A DNA stretch of 64,000 nucleotides from Nitrospira tepida (GCF_947241125.1 NZ_OX365700.1:4126461-4190460), one strand, 5' to 3'; shown: positions 24,837-34,541, numbered from the stretch's first letter. Numbers and translations are program-made. Notes: generated from the letters alone by a model not told the origin.

Positions 24837-26606
24837 ATGGACCAACCTGATCCCGTCCCCATGAACCGAACCCCCGCCCTGTCCCATCTCCTGCTCCTGA
24901 TCGCCCTCGCGGGTCTGTTGTATTTTGCGGGACTCGGCACTCTAGGACTCACCGATCGCGACGAAGGCAGCAACGCGGAAGCGGCCCGTGAGATGGTGGA
25001 AACCGGCAATTGGATGAGTCCCACGCTCAATTACGAGCCGCGCTTCGCCAAGCCGGCATTCACCTATTGGCTCATGAGCACCGCCTACCTCCTCTTCGGC
25101 GTCAATGAATTCTCGGCACGGTTGCACGCGGCCCTGTTCGGGCTTTTGCTCGTCCTGCTGCAATACCTCTTCGTCGCCAGAACCCAAGACCGGTGGAACG
25201 GGCTGGCGGCAGCCCTGATGCTGGCGTTAAACCTTGAAATGGTTGCCATCAACCGCATGGCGCTGACGGACAGCGTCCTCATCTTCTTCACCACGCTCTC
25301 GCTGTACGGGTTCTGGTGGGGTCTCTATGGAGAGGGACGGACCCGGCGGGCCATCTGGCTCTTCTACGTTGGCATGGCCTTCGCGACGTTGACGAAGGGG
25401 CCGGTCGGGTTGCTGGTTCCCCTCGTCGCCGCCGGCGCCTTTCTCACGGCCACGAAGCGGTGGCGGGACTACCGGGCGCACGGCCGTCCGTTTGCCGGCT
25501 TCATCCTCACGGCCATGCTGACGATCCCTTGGTATGCCGGCATGCTCTGGCTCCACGGCGCCAACTACAGCGCCTCGGCGCAGGCCGATACGGTCGGCCG
25601 GTTCTTGAACCCGATCGGCGGTCACGGCGGCACCATCTTTTTCTATCTTCCCGTGTTGCTGCTCGGCTTCTTTCCCTGGTCGGGCTGGTTCGTCCTCTCG
25701 TTCATCCAGACCCTGAAGCACTGGTGGGCAGAGCGACGGGCGGGCTTGGACCAGACCGCCGACGCGGGACCGTCTGCCTCCGTTCCTTCCCTTGAAGCCT
25801 TCGCCGCCTGGTGGTGCCTCTCCGTGGTGATCTTTTTTTCCCTTTCGGCGACAAGACTCCCCCATTACATCGGTCCCATGTTTCCCGCGGCGGCGATCCT
25901 GGCTGCCGGGTTGTGGCGGCGCTCGCTCGATCAGGCCGACAGCCCCGGCGCCAAGGCCGCGATGCACCTGACCACCATCCTGGGGTATCTCCTCGCGATC
26001 GGGCTGGCCTCCGCTCCCTATCTGTATGAAACCTTTCTGTCCCAGGTCGAAAAGGAATTTCCGATGGCCGGCACGGCGACGCCGGGGCTTGGCCCCGTGG
26101 CGGCAGGCGGCGTGCTCCTGATTGGCACGTCCTTGGCCGGCTATTTCGGCCGGTCGGAGACCCGCCGGGCGGGCATGCTCTGGGTGATGGCCTGCTCGCT
26201 CGGCGCGGTGATCCTCATCCTGCTCCATGTCACTGGGCCTCGCTTTCAACAGTTGTTCATCGGGCCTCCGCAACAATTGGCGGCCATTGCCGGGTTGAAT
26301 CTGGGTCCAAACGACCGGTTCGTGACCTATGGACCGCACAAGCCTTCGTGGATCTTCTACGCCCGACGCAAGACCATCGTGATTCGGCCCGGCGAAGAGG
26401 ACAAACTAACGCCTTACTTGTCCTTGCCGGGACGCACCATCATCCTGCTTCCCACCAGACTCAAGTCCAAGCTGCCAAAGGAGACCGAGTCTTACGAAGT
26501 GCTGTTGGCGCACGGCGGATACAGCCTCCTCGCCAACGAAGCGATGGTCAAGCTGCCGGCTCGCTCTCCAGAGAGTGAGCCGCCGCGCATGCCGCCGGGT
26601 CATTGA
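24837..26606 (+). CDS. Glycosyltransferase family 39 (ArnT/PMT-like) integral membrane protein
   Basis: 589 residues. About eleven transmembrane helices are visible. The catalytic first loop has LTDRDEGSNAEAAREMV, the Asp-Glu pair of C-type glycosyltransferases, followed by PRFAKPAFTYWLMS. A KGPVGLLVPLVAAGAF segment is typical of ArnT-like enzymes, and the last 90 residues form a periplasmic domain. It should transfer a lipid-linked sugar to an envelope acceptor such as lipid A. The start could also be TTG 24813 or ATG 24861. It closes the GT2-LABN-GT39 cluster. Sugar and acceptor are unknown. Confidence 0.88.
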   Translation: MDQPDPVPMNRTPALSHLLLLIALAGLLYFAGLGTLGLTDRDEGSNAEAAREMVETGNWMSPTLNYEPRFAKPAFTYWLMSTAYLLFGVNEFSARLHAALFGLLLVLLQYLFVARTQDRWNGLAAALMLALNLEMVAINRMALTDSVLIFFTTLSLYGFWWGLYGEGRTRRAIWLFYVGMAFATLTKGPVGLLVPLVAAGAFLTATKRWRDYRAHGRPFAGFILTAMLTIPWYAGMLWLHGANYSASAQADTVGRFLNPIGGHGGTIFFYLPVLLLGFFPWSGWFVLSFIQTLKHWWAERRAGLDQTADAGPSASVPSLEAFAAWWCLSVVIFFSLSATRLPHYIGPMFPAAAILAAGLWRRSLDQADSPGAKAAMHLTTILGYLLAIGLASAPYLYETFLSQVEKEFPMAGTATPGLGPVAAGGVLLIGTSLAGYFGRSETRRAGMLWVMACSLGAVILILLHVTGPRFQQLFIGPPQQLAAIAGLNLGPNDRFVTYGPHKPSWIFYARRKTIVIRPGEEDKLTPYLSLPGRTIILLPTRLKSKLPKETESYEVLLAHGGYSLLANEAMVKLPARSPESEPPRMPPGH

Positions 26607-26631
26607 GCGAGGGGGAGATGAAGGGGACGGA

Positions 26632-27744
26632 TTATTGCGGAGGAATCAGGCCCTGCAGGCCCTTGATGACGACCAGAGAGACCAAGACCGAAGCGGCCAG
26701 CGCCGCCTCAGAGACGAGGCGCCAGCGGGGAGAGGCCGCGATTACGTCAGGCCCCCTGTCTTGTTGGGTCTGGTGACTGAGCCATAACCCAGACAGGACC
26801 AGGGCTCCAATCCCGATCACGGCGGGAGACCCGGTCGCCAACAGCAGTCCAATTCCGACCAGGTACCCGCTCTGAAGGCGAAGAAACGGCCACACCCCCC
26901 GACCATCTGTCCGGCCGTTGGGCGGCTTCACCAACAGCCGTGCCAGCGTGCCGCACAGCGCCACGCAGGTTCCCGTCACAAATGTGGCGGCCATGACCCA
27001 GTCGAACTGCGACGGGTGGCTGCCTGTCCAGAGCAGGGCGAAGATAACCAGAGTCAAGGCTGTGGCAGCCGACACCGCTTCCCAGACGGACGTTCGCCAC
27101 CGCTCCAGCGGACGGCTGATGATCCACCCGGCCACGAGCCCTAGAATTGCACCGGCCATCACATCCGTGACGAAATGCGACCCTCTCAATATCCGGCTGA
27201 ATGTCACCAACGCTGCGGTTCCGTACCAGATCCATCTGGCCGAGGGATAGCGCCGGGCCAAGACGGCCGCGACCGTGAACGCGGCAGCAGCGTGACCGGA
27301 GGGAAACGAGTCAAACCCGTTGTCCATCGAAGGCCAGAGCTGAAATCCGCCGGCATGATTGAACTTCGGCCTGGGCCTCCCGACCACATGCTTCAAGAGC
27401 GTCACCAGCAGCGCCACGGCCCCGTGGGCGATCAGGCTTTGCCATCCAGCCTCCATCACGTTTCGTCTGCCGAGCCACCATCCGCCGGCCAGCAGCCCTG
27501 CGCTGAACAGCGCCAGATAGAGCCCGTCGCCCACCCAATTGCCGATCCAATTGGTCCAGAACAACCACGGGTTGGGGAAATAGCCGATCGGATGTTCAAG
27601 CGACCGAATGAAGCGCGCGAGCGGGACATCCACTTGAAACAGCCCAAAGAAGAGCAGGAGCAGAGCTAGACTGATCAGCAGCCGTCCGACCGAGAGGCCG
27701 AAACGCGGTGGCCGGCTGTCAGCGGAGTCAGCGAGCGCAGTCAT
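26632..27744 (-). CDS. PAP2-superfamily phosphatase, extended membrane form
   Basis: 370 residues. The PAP2 catalytic motifs are complete: KHVVGRPRP (motif 1), PSGHA (motif 2) and SRILRGSHFVTDV (motif 3). Such enzymes dephosphorylate undecaprenyl pyrophosphate or phosphatidyl lipids on the periplasmic face. After motif 3 about 150 residues add roughly four more helices, longer than the usual 200-250 residue enzymes. Its start overlaps the end of the TolB-like gene by four bases (27741-27744). It is the last gene of a four-gene operon that begins with a response regulator. Confidence 0.9.
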   Translation of the reverse strand: MTALADSADSRPPRFGLSVGRLLISLALLLLFFGLFQVDVPLARFIRSLEHPIGYFPNPWLFWTNWIGNWVGDGLYLALFSAGLLAGGWWLGRRNVMEAGWQSLIAHGAVALLVTLLKHVVGRPRPKFNHAGGFQLWPSMDNGFDSFPSGHAAAAFTVAAVLARRYPSARWIWYGTAALVTFSRILRGSHFVTDVMAGAILGLVAGWIISRPLERWRTSVWEAVSAATALTLVIFALLWTGSHPSQFDWVMAATFVTGTCVALCGTLARLLVKPPNGRTDGRGVWPFLRLQSGYLVGIGLLLATGSPAVIGIGALVLSGLWLSHQTQQDRGPDVIAASPRWRLVSEAALAASVLVSLVVIKGLQGLIPPQ

Positions 27745-28895
27745 GGAATCCAGTCGGCCAGGAACACATTGAACTCACCGGGCTGTTCGGCCTGTCGATC
27801 CGACACCCAGACAAGACGCTTGCCGTCCGGCGAGAACATCGGGAAACTGTTGAACTGCCCTTCGAACGTGAGTTGCTCAAGGTCGGTGCCGTCGTCGTTG
27901 ATGAGATACAGGTGGAAGGCCCGTTCTCCGGGACGAGCGTTCGACGCAAAAATGATCCGGCGCCCATCAGGGTGAAAATAGGGCGAGAAATTGGAGGCGC
28001 CATTGGACGTCACCTGGCGGCGTCCGCTGCCGTCCGCATTCATGACGAAAATCTCCAACCGGTTGGGTTTCACGAGTTTTTGCTTGAGCAGGGCTTGATA
28101 CTCGTCGACCTCCTCCAAGGTCTGTGGGTGTTGCGCACGGTAGACGATGCGCCGGCTGTCGGGAGAAAAAAACGGCCCGCCATCATAACCCACCTCCGTG
28201 GTCAGGCGGCGGACATGGGTGCCGTCGATGTTCATCGCATAAATGTCCAGGTCACCGTCCCGCAAGGAGGTCCAGACGATCGTCTTGCCGTCCGGAGAGA
28301 TGGTCGCCTCCGCATCATAGCCGGGCGTGTGGGTCAACCGCTGCATTTGCTGGCCGTCCAGCCTGACCGAGTAGATGTCATAGTCGTCCAAGGCCCACCG
28401 GTATCCCTCTTCGCGGCTCGGCTTGGGAGGGCAGCTCGGCGCCACATGATGGGTCGATGAATATAGCACCCGTCGCCCGCCGGGGAAGAAATAGCCGCAG
28501 GTGGTGGCGCCGACCCCGGTGCTGACCAGTCGGATTGATTCGCTCTCCAGATCCATCACATAGATTTGATAGCACCCCAAGCCCCGCTCCGCCTTCGTCT
28601 TGGCCGTCGGCAACATGTCGCCCTTCGCATCGCGCCAATCGTTGGTGGATTGAAACACCAGTTTCGAGCCTTCAAAGGAAAAATACGCTTCCGCATTCTG
28701 CCGCCCCACGGTGAGTTGGCGAATATTGGCGAGGTGTCGTTCCACGCCCGTTTTCGCCGGGGCCATGGATGATCCGCCCGGCGCCGCAGGCTCGCCCGCG
28801 CCATAGGCCAACGCCTGCGCCAGGATCAACGACAAGACCCCTACCCCGATCACCCCGGCCAGCCCCTTACCGAACCGATAGACGTTCAGACTCAC
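27741..28895 (-). CDS. TolB-like PD40 beta-propeller protein
   Basis: 384 residues; exported (signal about 10-35, ending near LAYG). Repeating blades carry the PD40 pattern: ATISPDGKTIVWTSLRDGD, FFSPDSRRIVYRAQHP, FHPDGRRIIFASNARPG and FSPDGKRLVWVSDRQ. The family includes TolB and DPP-type propellers that bind partner proteins in the periplasm. The GTG at 28895 has GGAGG five bases before it; a second GTG at 28913 is possible. The gene overlaps the end of the aminopeptidase gene and the start of the PAP2 gene, so its product may act with the secreted peptidase. Confidence 0.85.
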   Translation of the reverse strand: MSLNVYRFGKGLAGVIGVGVLSLILAQALAYGAGEPAAPGGSSMAPAKTGVERHLANIRQLTVGRQNAEAYFSFEGSKLVFQSTNDWRDAKGDMLPTAKTKAERGLGCYQIYVMDLESESIRLVSTGVGATTCGYFFPGGRRVLYSSTHHVAPSCPPKPSREEGYRWALDDYDIYSVRLDGQQMQRLTHTPGYDAEATISPDGKTIVWTSLRDGDLDIYAMNIDGTHVRRLTTEVGYDGGPFFSPDSRRIVYRAQHPQTLEEVDEYQALLKQKLVKPNRLEIFVMNADGSGRRQVTSNGASNFSPYFHPDGRRIIFASNARPGERAFHLYLINDDGTDLEQLTFEGQFNSFPMFSPDGKRLVWVSDRQAEQPGEFNVFLADWIP

Positions 28896-31161
28896 GGTCT
28901 CCTCCGAAATCACCTCGAGCCACGACGGCCCCGTCCCGAAAAATAAGGTAGCTCTGCCATCCGTAAAAGAACAAGAGGCGCGTGACCCGCCCTGCGGCCT
29001 CCGGCGTCATGCCGTAAAACAGCGTGGCCACATGCCCCGGCGCCTGCTTGACCGGACAGGATACGAGGACCGCCAGATTCGTTCCTTCGACGACCGATTG
29101 ATCAATGGCCACCCGCGCCTCGTCCAATTGCACCCGCGCTGCACAGTGTGGGTCCGAGGCGTGCCGCCAGGCATCGCGTTGAGTTGGACCGAGGAATAGC
29201 ACGGATCCTCCCGACCGGCCGAGGTCCGCCCCTTCCGGAGGCAAGACCGCCGTGGTCACTTTCTGTGAATCAGCGGCCTCCTGCGTCGTGAGCCGTTCGA
29301 CCACGCGCCGGTAGATACTGGACTCCTCCCGGGCTGTCGTCGGCGGGACAATGACCGTTCGCGTCCGGTCAGTGACGAACAGGTTCAGCATCGGCGGCAG
29401 GACCGCCCGGTCGATCCGTCGAAACACCATGTAGTCAGGGTCCAACTGGACCGATGCAGGCATGAACGACAGCGGGACTTGAACGCGATCGGATGACGAT
29501 CCGACCTTCACGGAGATGGTTTCCTGGTGCCCCTCTTCGCCGCTCACCGCCAACGGGAGGGTCAGCCCATAGGGTTCTCCGCGCTGGACGATGGTCACAT
29601 CAAGACGATGTTGCGATCTGCCTGCGCCCTGTGGATCACGGGCTAGAACGGCCTGGACCAGGCTCAATTGTGGCGCGCCTGGTTGCTCGATCCACTGGGC
29701 GAAAAACCGGCGCAGGTCCCGCCCGGTCAAAGCGGCGTAGAGCCGCTCGATCCCGCGCCAGTCCAGGTAGCGGCCGCCGTATTCCCGGACCAACGTTCGC
29801 AGACCCTTCCAAAACTGCTCCTCCCCCACCTCCTGGCGCAGCATATGAAAGACCATGGCCGCCTTCTGATACCCGATGGCGTTATCCTTCTGGTCCGTCT
29901 TACGCATGAACTTCGCGACGGCGTAATCATCTTCCGCCGGGACATAGACCGCATAGCCGGCCAGCATGAGCCGCCGTTGTTCACGCGCCTGCTCCGGCGT
30001 TCCCGTCAGCTCCTCGTAATAGTAATTGGCCAGATAGGTTGTCAGTCCTTCGACCCAATTTCCCGTCTCCGGCCGATTGAACACATAATTGCCGATCCAG
30101 GAGTGCACGATTTCATGGCCCAAGGCGTACGGCTGCACGTACCGCCGTTTGATGACCCCGCTGCCCAGGAGGGTGAAGGACGGCATCCCGAGACCGGCCG
30201 GGAAAAAATTCTCCACGACAGCGAATTTCGGGAACGGATAGGGGCCCAGCAATCGGCTGTAGACGTCCAGGTATCGACCGGCCGCATCGAGATAGTCCTG
30301 TGCCAGCGCGGCTTCCTCCGGGAACAAATAGGTTTCAATCAGCACCGGATCGCCGTGCTCCCCTTTCCACTCGCGCGCCGTGCGGACGAATTGGTTGGCG
30401 ACCAGCGTCAGGGCTTCGGTCGGCTCGTTGACCTCCCATTCCGTGACCGGCGCTTCGGCGGGCCCGGCCTCCGAATCCAACGGCGTGAGCCGCCGGCCAT
30501 GGGTGACCGCCGTCCAGCCGGAAGGCAGCGTCACGCGCAGGGCGAATGTGGCGATGGAGCCGGCACGATCAGGGTACCAACGGGATTCGCTGCTCAGGTA
30601 GACTCCTTCCAGCCCGATGTAGCCCGATGTGTCGCTGGGCGTGACGAACCGGAGATGGCGCGGTTCTTTCGGCGGATCATGGATCACGCCGTCATATTCC
30701 CAGTCCATGGTGACGGCTTGGCTGCCGATCGGCTCCCGGAACTCGATGGTGACGATTTGGGTCGGTTCCCCGGCCAGCTCCCGGGAAAGTTCCTGGCGGC
30801 GGGTGACCTTCAGCGGCAGTCCGTGCCCGTTCCCCCGAGCAGACACTTTCGTAACGTTCAACGTGGGAGCCAGCTCAAATTCGAGCCGATCGATCGCCGA
30901 TCCGGATAGTTGCACGGTCATCTGATCGGACGCTTTCAACCGGTGTGACTGAGGAGTGAGTTCGACGGTGAGGCGATGCTGCGAGATCGAACCCGACTGA
31001 TTGGACTTGAATGAAGCTGTCTCTTGGGCCGCGAGAGTCGAAGGCGCATCGCTGTCGCCGACGGCCCAGGCCGCCACCGGCAGCGAGCCCCACACGATTG
31101 CTCCAACCGAGACGAGAATCCTACAGAGTCTGCGAACGGAGGGACGGCCGCTGAGGGTCAT
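28867..31161 (-). CDS. Exported M1-family metallopeptidase
   Basis: 764 residues from the ATG at 31161, whose first bases overlap the upstream stop (ATGA at 31158). A signal peptide ends near AAWAVG. The gluzincin motif is HEIVHSW (349-355) with the distal ligand in NWVEGLTTY (Glu371). The usual exopeptidase loop GxMEN is replaced by GLGMPSFTLLG (324-334), as in the bacterial group whose free-amino-terminus recognition differs, so activity as a classic aminopeptidase is doubtful. The region after residue 600 resembles no domain I know. It lies between a double-receiver regulator and a TolB-like propeller. Confidence 0.88.
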   Translation of the reverse strand: MTLSGRPSVRRLCRILVSVGAIVWGSLPVAAWAVGDSDAPSTLAAQETASFKSNQSGSISQHRLTVELTPQSHRLKASDQMTVQLSGSAIDRLEFELAPTLNVTKVSARGNGHGLPLKVTRRQELSRELAGEPTQIVTIEFREPIGSQAVTMDWEYDGVIHDPPKEPRHLRFVTPSDTSGYIGLEGVYLSSESRWYPDRAGSIATFALRVTLPSGWTAVTHGRRLTPLDSEAGPAEAPVTEWEVNEPTEALTLVANQFVRTAREWKGEHGDPVLIETYLFPEEAALAQDYLDAAGRYLDVYSRLLGPYPFPKFAVVENFFPAGLGMPSFTLLGSGVIKRRYVQPYALGHEIVHSWIGNYVFNRPETGNWVEGLTTYLANYYYEELTGTPEQAREQRRLMLAGYAVYVPAEDDYAVAKFMRKTDQKDNAIGYQKAAMVFHMLRQEVGEEQFWKGLRTLVREYGGRYLDWRGIERLYAALTGRDLRRFFAQWIEQPGAPQLSLVQAVLARDPQGAGRSQHRLDVTIVQRGEPYGLTLPLAVSGEEGHQETISVKVGSSSDRVQVPLSFMPASVQLDPDYMVFRRIDRAVLPPMLNLFVTDRTRTVIVPPTTAREESSIYRRVVERLTTQEAADSQKVTTAVLPPEGADLGRSGGSVLFLGPTQRDAWRHASDPHCAARVQLDEARVAIDQSVVEGTNLAVLVSCPVKQAPGHVATLFYGMTPEAAGRVTRLLFFYGWQSYLIFRDGAVVARGDFGGDRESERLSVR

Positions 31162-31943
31162 CCCTCCCGACAGACCAGCACCAACTGAACCGCCATCAGC
31201 AGGCGGTCGAGATCGACCGGCTTGTAGAGGACTTCTTGGATGCCGAGATCCCATGCGGTTCGAAGCAATTCCTCGCTCTGGCTGCCGGTCAAGACGATGA
31301 TGCCGCCGGCGAATCCCCGCGGCTGTAAGGCTTTGATGACTTCCACGCCGTCCAACCCCGGCATGATGATGTCTAACAGAATCACATCGGGGGGGTCCCT
31401 TTCAACCAGCGCAAGGCATTCCTCTCCGGAGGCGGCGCCTTGGACCGCATAGCCGCGCATCTCCAGGAATTGCACGAGCAGCTCGCGAACCAGCGGTTCG
31501 TCGTCGACGACCAGGATGCGTTCGGATTGGGCCCCTTCCGTCGACGGGGCGGTCGAAAAGTACCGCGACTCCTGGGCCTGCGCGGCGGGACGAGCGACCC
31601 GGTTGACCGTTCGGATCAGCACGTCGAGCGACAAGCCCTTCCTCAAGAAGTCGGTTACGCCGAGTTCCCGCGCAAGGTTCTCGTGAATGTCCGTCGCACC
31701 GGCCCCGAGCATGACGACCGGCGCCAAGGGATCTCGGGCGCGTATCTCCTTGAGCACGGCCAGCCCATCCACCTCGGGCATCCGTAGATCCAACAGGGTC
31801 ACGTCCGGTTGAAGGGTTTGAAAACGTCCCAACCCTTCGCGCCCGCTTTGCGCCGTGACGACTTGGAAGCCATGGCGAGCGAAGATGACCTGCAACATGT
31901 CGCAATTCAGCCGATCGTCGTCGATCACCAGCATGGTCGGCAT
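31158..31943 (-). CDS. Response regulator with two receiver domains and no output domain
   Basis: 261 residues from the ATG at 31943 (GGAGGAGGG upstream). Receiver 1 spans about 4-120 with TMLVIDDDRLN and the phospho-acceptor in TLLDLRMPEVDG. Receiver 2 spans about 140-258 with ILVVDDEPLV, VILLDIIMPGLDG and the signalling lysine in LYKPVDL. Receiver 1 has LRKG in place of the usual KP, so its switch may differ. There is no DNA-binding or enzymatic part, so the output must go through protein contacts. Its stop overlaps the peptidase start. No histidine kinase gene is in the window. Confidence 0.9.
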   Translation of the reverse strand: MPTMLVIDDDRLNCDMLQVIFARHGFQVVTAQSGREGLGRFQTLQPDVTLLDLRMPEVDGLAVLKEIRARDPLAPVVMLGAGATDIHENLARELGVTDFLRKGLSLDVLIRTVNRVARPAAQAQESRYFSTAPSTEGAQSERILVVDDEPLVRELLVQFLEMRGYAVQGAASGEECLALVERDPPDVILLDIIMPGLDGVEVIKALQPRGFAGGIIVLTGSQSEELLRTAWDLGIQEVLYKPVDLDRLLMAVQLVLVCREG

Positions 31944-32066
31944 CGAGGTTTCCCTCCTCCGGCAGGACTGCACTGAATCCGGTTCGATTCACCGGCAGAT
32001 TAACATACGCCCAATTACATGAGAAGAAAGACTTCTTTTCCAACAGCTTAGGAACGCTGGGAAGGA

Positions 32067-33008
32067 TCAGGGCCTTGAGGAGGTTACGACATCCCCGAAT
32101 AAGGCCTGTACGAACTCTGGTGCGCGAAAGTCTTGCAGATCTTCCACCCGCTCGCCGACGCCGATCAGCCGCACTGGGATCTTCAACTCTTGCGCGATGG
32201 CCACCACGACTCCGCCGCGGGCCGTCCCATCCAGTTTGGTCAGCGCCAAGCCTGTTACCCCCACAGCCTCCTGAAATTGCCTAGCCTGGGAGACGGCGTT
32301 CTGTCCGACCGTGGCGTCCAGCACGAGCAGCACTTCATGGGGTGCTCCTGGAATTTCGCGCGAAATGACGCGCTGCACTTTTCGCAATTCATCCATCAGA
32401 TTCGCCTTTGTATGGAGCCGCCCAGCCGTGTCGATCAACACGACATCGACGGAGCGAGCCTTGGCTGCGGCAAGACCGTCAAAGACAACAGCGGCAGGAT
32501 CGGCCCCTTGCCGCTGATGAATAAGCTCGACGCCGATTCGCTGGGCCCAGACCTGTAATTGCTCGATTGCGGCGGCGCGGAACGTGTCGGCCGCGACCAG
32601 CAAGGGGATCTTTCCGCTTTCCTTGAGCCGTTGCGCGATCTTCGCCATGGTAGTGGTTTTGCCGACGCCGTTCACCCCGACCGCGAGCAGCACAAAAGGT
32701 CGCGGAGATCGCTCAATCAACGTCAGCAAGTCTTCTCCCTGACAGGCTGACAGGACTTGCAGGATCTCATGCTGCAAAACGGCACGAACCCCGTGCTCAC
32801 CCTCCCCGCTGCTTCGCGTCACCCCTTGGCGCAACCGTTCCATGAGGTGATCGACGGTACGGACTCCCAAATCGGCGCCAAGGAGGGCGACTTCCAGCTC
32901 TTCCAAGGTTTCCGGATCCGGCCCTCTGCCGAGCAGCCGATCCAAAGAACTCTGCATGGCCTGGCGAGTCTTGGCTAATCCCTGGCTGAGCCGGTCAAAC
33001 CATCCCAT
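32067..33008 (-). CDS. ftsY: Signal recognition particle receptor FtsY
   Basis: 313 residues, the NG core without a long acidic A domain. GTPase elements are GVNGVGKTTTMAKIAQRL (P loop), DTAGRLHTKANLMDE (G3) and LTKLDGTARGG (G4/G5 region). FtsY docks ribosome-SRP complexes at the inner membrane. It lies seven bases after ybeY and in the same operon as phoH. The family assignment is unambiguous. Confidence 0.96.
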   Translation of the reverse strand: MGWFDRLSQGLAKTRQAMQSSLDRLLGRGPDPETLEELEVALLGADLGVRTVDHLMERLRQGVTRSSGEGEHGVRAVLQHEILQVLSACQGEDLLTLIERSPRPFVLLAVGVNGVGKTTTMAKIAQRLKESGKIPLLVAADTFRAAAIEQLQVWAQRIGVELIHQRQGADPAAVVFDGLAAAKARSVDVVLIDTAGRLHTKANLMDELRKVQRVISREIPGAPHEVLLVLDATVGQNAVSQARQFQEAVGVTGLALTKLDGTARGGVVVAIAQELKIPVRLIGVGERVEDLQDFRAPEFVQALFGDVVTSSRP

Positions 33009-33015
33009 CGTAGTC

Positions 33016-33474
33016 TCATCTCGCTCCGGTCGGCACGAGTTTCCCTATCGGCACCCGCCGCAGAATCGCACGCTCGCGCCGCTGCATCCGCCGGGCTTCC
33101 TCGATCCCACGCTCATGGTCGTACCCGCAGAGATGCAAAATCCCATGAACCAACAACACCGTCAATTCCCGATCGAGCGAGCGATTGGACTCCCTGGCCT
33201 GTCGCCGCGCCATCGGCACGGAGATTACAACGTCCCCCAACAACACCGTCCGAGGCCCGGGTCCTTCCTGCAGTGGAAACGCCAACACATCGGTGCTCTT
33301 GTCTCGCTTCCGATATTGCTTGTTCAACCGGCGCATGCGCCGATCGCCGACAAGGAGCACACTTACCTCAGCATGCGGTTTCCGGATCAGACGCAGAATG
33401 TCCTGGCCAAGCCTCTCCCACACCGCTCGCTTGATCCGAGCCCGACCGAGTCGGGAAGCCACGATAACCGGCAT
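33016..33474 (-). CDS. ybeY: Endoribonuclease YbeY
   Basis: 152 residues, normal length. The metal site is HGILHLCGYDH, giving the HxxxHxxxxxH triad for zinc. LNKQYRKRDKSTDVLAFP is the second signature. YbeY matures the 16S rRNA 3' end and supports ribosome quality control. Its start overlaps the phoH stop by one base (TAATG), the classic phoH-ybeY pairing. Confidence 0.96.
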   Translation of the reverse strand: MPVIVASRLGRARIKRAVWERLGQDILRLIRKPHAEVSVLLVGDRRMRRLNKQYRKRDKSTDVLAFPLQEGPGPRTVLLGDVVISVPMARRQARESNRSLDRELTVLLVHGILHLCGYDHERGIEEARRMQRRERAILRRVPIGKLVPTGAR

Positions 33475-34541
33475 TAATGGGGTTGGCTCCCCGATGATCC
33501 CTGATGAGGAAAGTCGGGGAACCTTCCGGAAGCCTGGCGGCGAGACGCGTGGCTGGAGCCTGCTGGCTGATTCGCACGGTCGGAATGTTGTTGTTTTCCT
33601 GTTTGGTGGCGGTCATAGGCGCGGATGATCTCTTGAACCAACCGATGCCGCACCACATCCTTCTCGTCAAAATACACAAACTGAATGCCGTCGATATTTT
33701 TCAGAATATTGCAAATTTCGATGAGACCGGACACGCGATCCGACGGCAGGTCCACCTGGGTAATATCGCCGGTCACGACGGCTTTGGAATTGTTTCCCAG
33801 ACGGGTTAAGAACATCTTCATCTGCTCTGCGGTCGCGTTTTGCGCCTCATCAAGGATCACAAACGAGTCATTTAATGTCCGTCCACGCATAAACGCCAGT
33901 GGAGCGATTTCGATCTCGCCCCGTTCAATCAGGCGATTCGCCCGATCAAGATCCATCATGTCATACAAGGCATCATACAGAGGACGGAGATACGGATTCA
34001 CTTTTGCGTACATGTCTCCGGGAAGGAAACCCAACTTTTCCCCCGCCTCCACGGCCGGCCGCGCAAGAATGATCCGGCTCACTTCTTTCCGTGTGAGCGC
34101 CTGAACCGCCATCGCCATGGCCAGATAGGTTTTCCCCGTCCCTGCAGGGCCGATGCCGATCACGACATCGAACTTCTCGATCGCTTCAATGTAGATTTTT
34201 TGAGTCGGCGTTTTGGGCACGACCGCGCGTTTATTCGTCGCGACAGCGATGGGAGCAGCAAGGAGATCGCGCAGAGAAGTGTCGCTCCCCTGACGGAGAG
34301 CGGAAAGAGCAAAACTGACATCCTCCAATCGAAGATCGTATCCCTCCGTGGTCAGCGCCGCAAGGTCGCCAAGGATTTGCTCTGCCTTGCGTTCCGCTTC
34401 GGATGGGCCGGCGATCAGGAGCTCATCGCCGCGAGCTGAGATCCGAACGCTCAGTTCGGCCTCGACCAGCTTGAGATGCCGATCGTGGTGACCGAACAGT
34501 GCTGGGATATTCGTACCGTCTCGGAGCTTCAGTTTTCGCAC
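33474..34541 (-). CDS. PhoH-family ATPase
   Basis: 355 residues. An N-terminal KH-like region (about 25-75) precedes the ATPase domain: GIGPAGTGKTYLAM (Walker A), LNDSFVILDEAQNAT (Walker B) and VVTGDITQVDLP. PhoH proteins work in RNA metabolism, often with YbeY, which follows here. The start is GTG at 34541; upstream sequence has a stop 24 bases back in frame and only a distant AAGAGG. The C-terminal 35 residues are basic and low-complexity. The IS element begins 77 bases upstream, which may affect its promoter. Confidence 0.93.
   Translation of the reverse strand: MRKLKLRDGTNIPALFGHHDRHLKLVEAELSVRISARGDELLIAGPSEAERKAEQILGDLAALTTEGYDLRLEDVSFALSALRQGSDTSLRDLLAAPIAVATNKRAVVPKTPTQKIYIEAIEKFDVVIGIGPAGTGKTYLAMAMAVQALTRKEVSRIILARPAVEAGEKLGFLPGDMYAKVNPYLRPLYDALYDMMDLDRANRLIERGEIEIAPLAFMRGRTLNDSFVILDEAQNATAEQMKMFLTRLGNNSKAVVTGDITQVDLPSDRVSGLIEICNILKNIDGIQFVYFDEKDVVRHRLVQEIIRAYDRHQTGKQQHSDRANQPAGSSHASRRQASGRFPDFPHQGSSGSQPH

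Noticed and set aside
23601-24887. A 428-codon minus-strand frame
   Set aside because: Antisense to the GT2 and LABN genes, with no recognisable protein features.
25227-26339. A 370-codon minus-strand frame
   Set aside because: Antisense to the GT39 gene; the sequence is arginine/glycine-rich and looks random.
29668-30909. A 413-codon plus-strand frame
   Set aside because: Antisense to the M1 peptidase gene and low in secondary-structure-like patterns.
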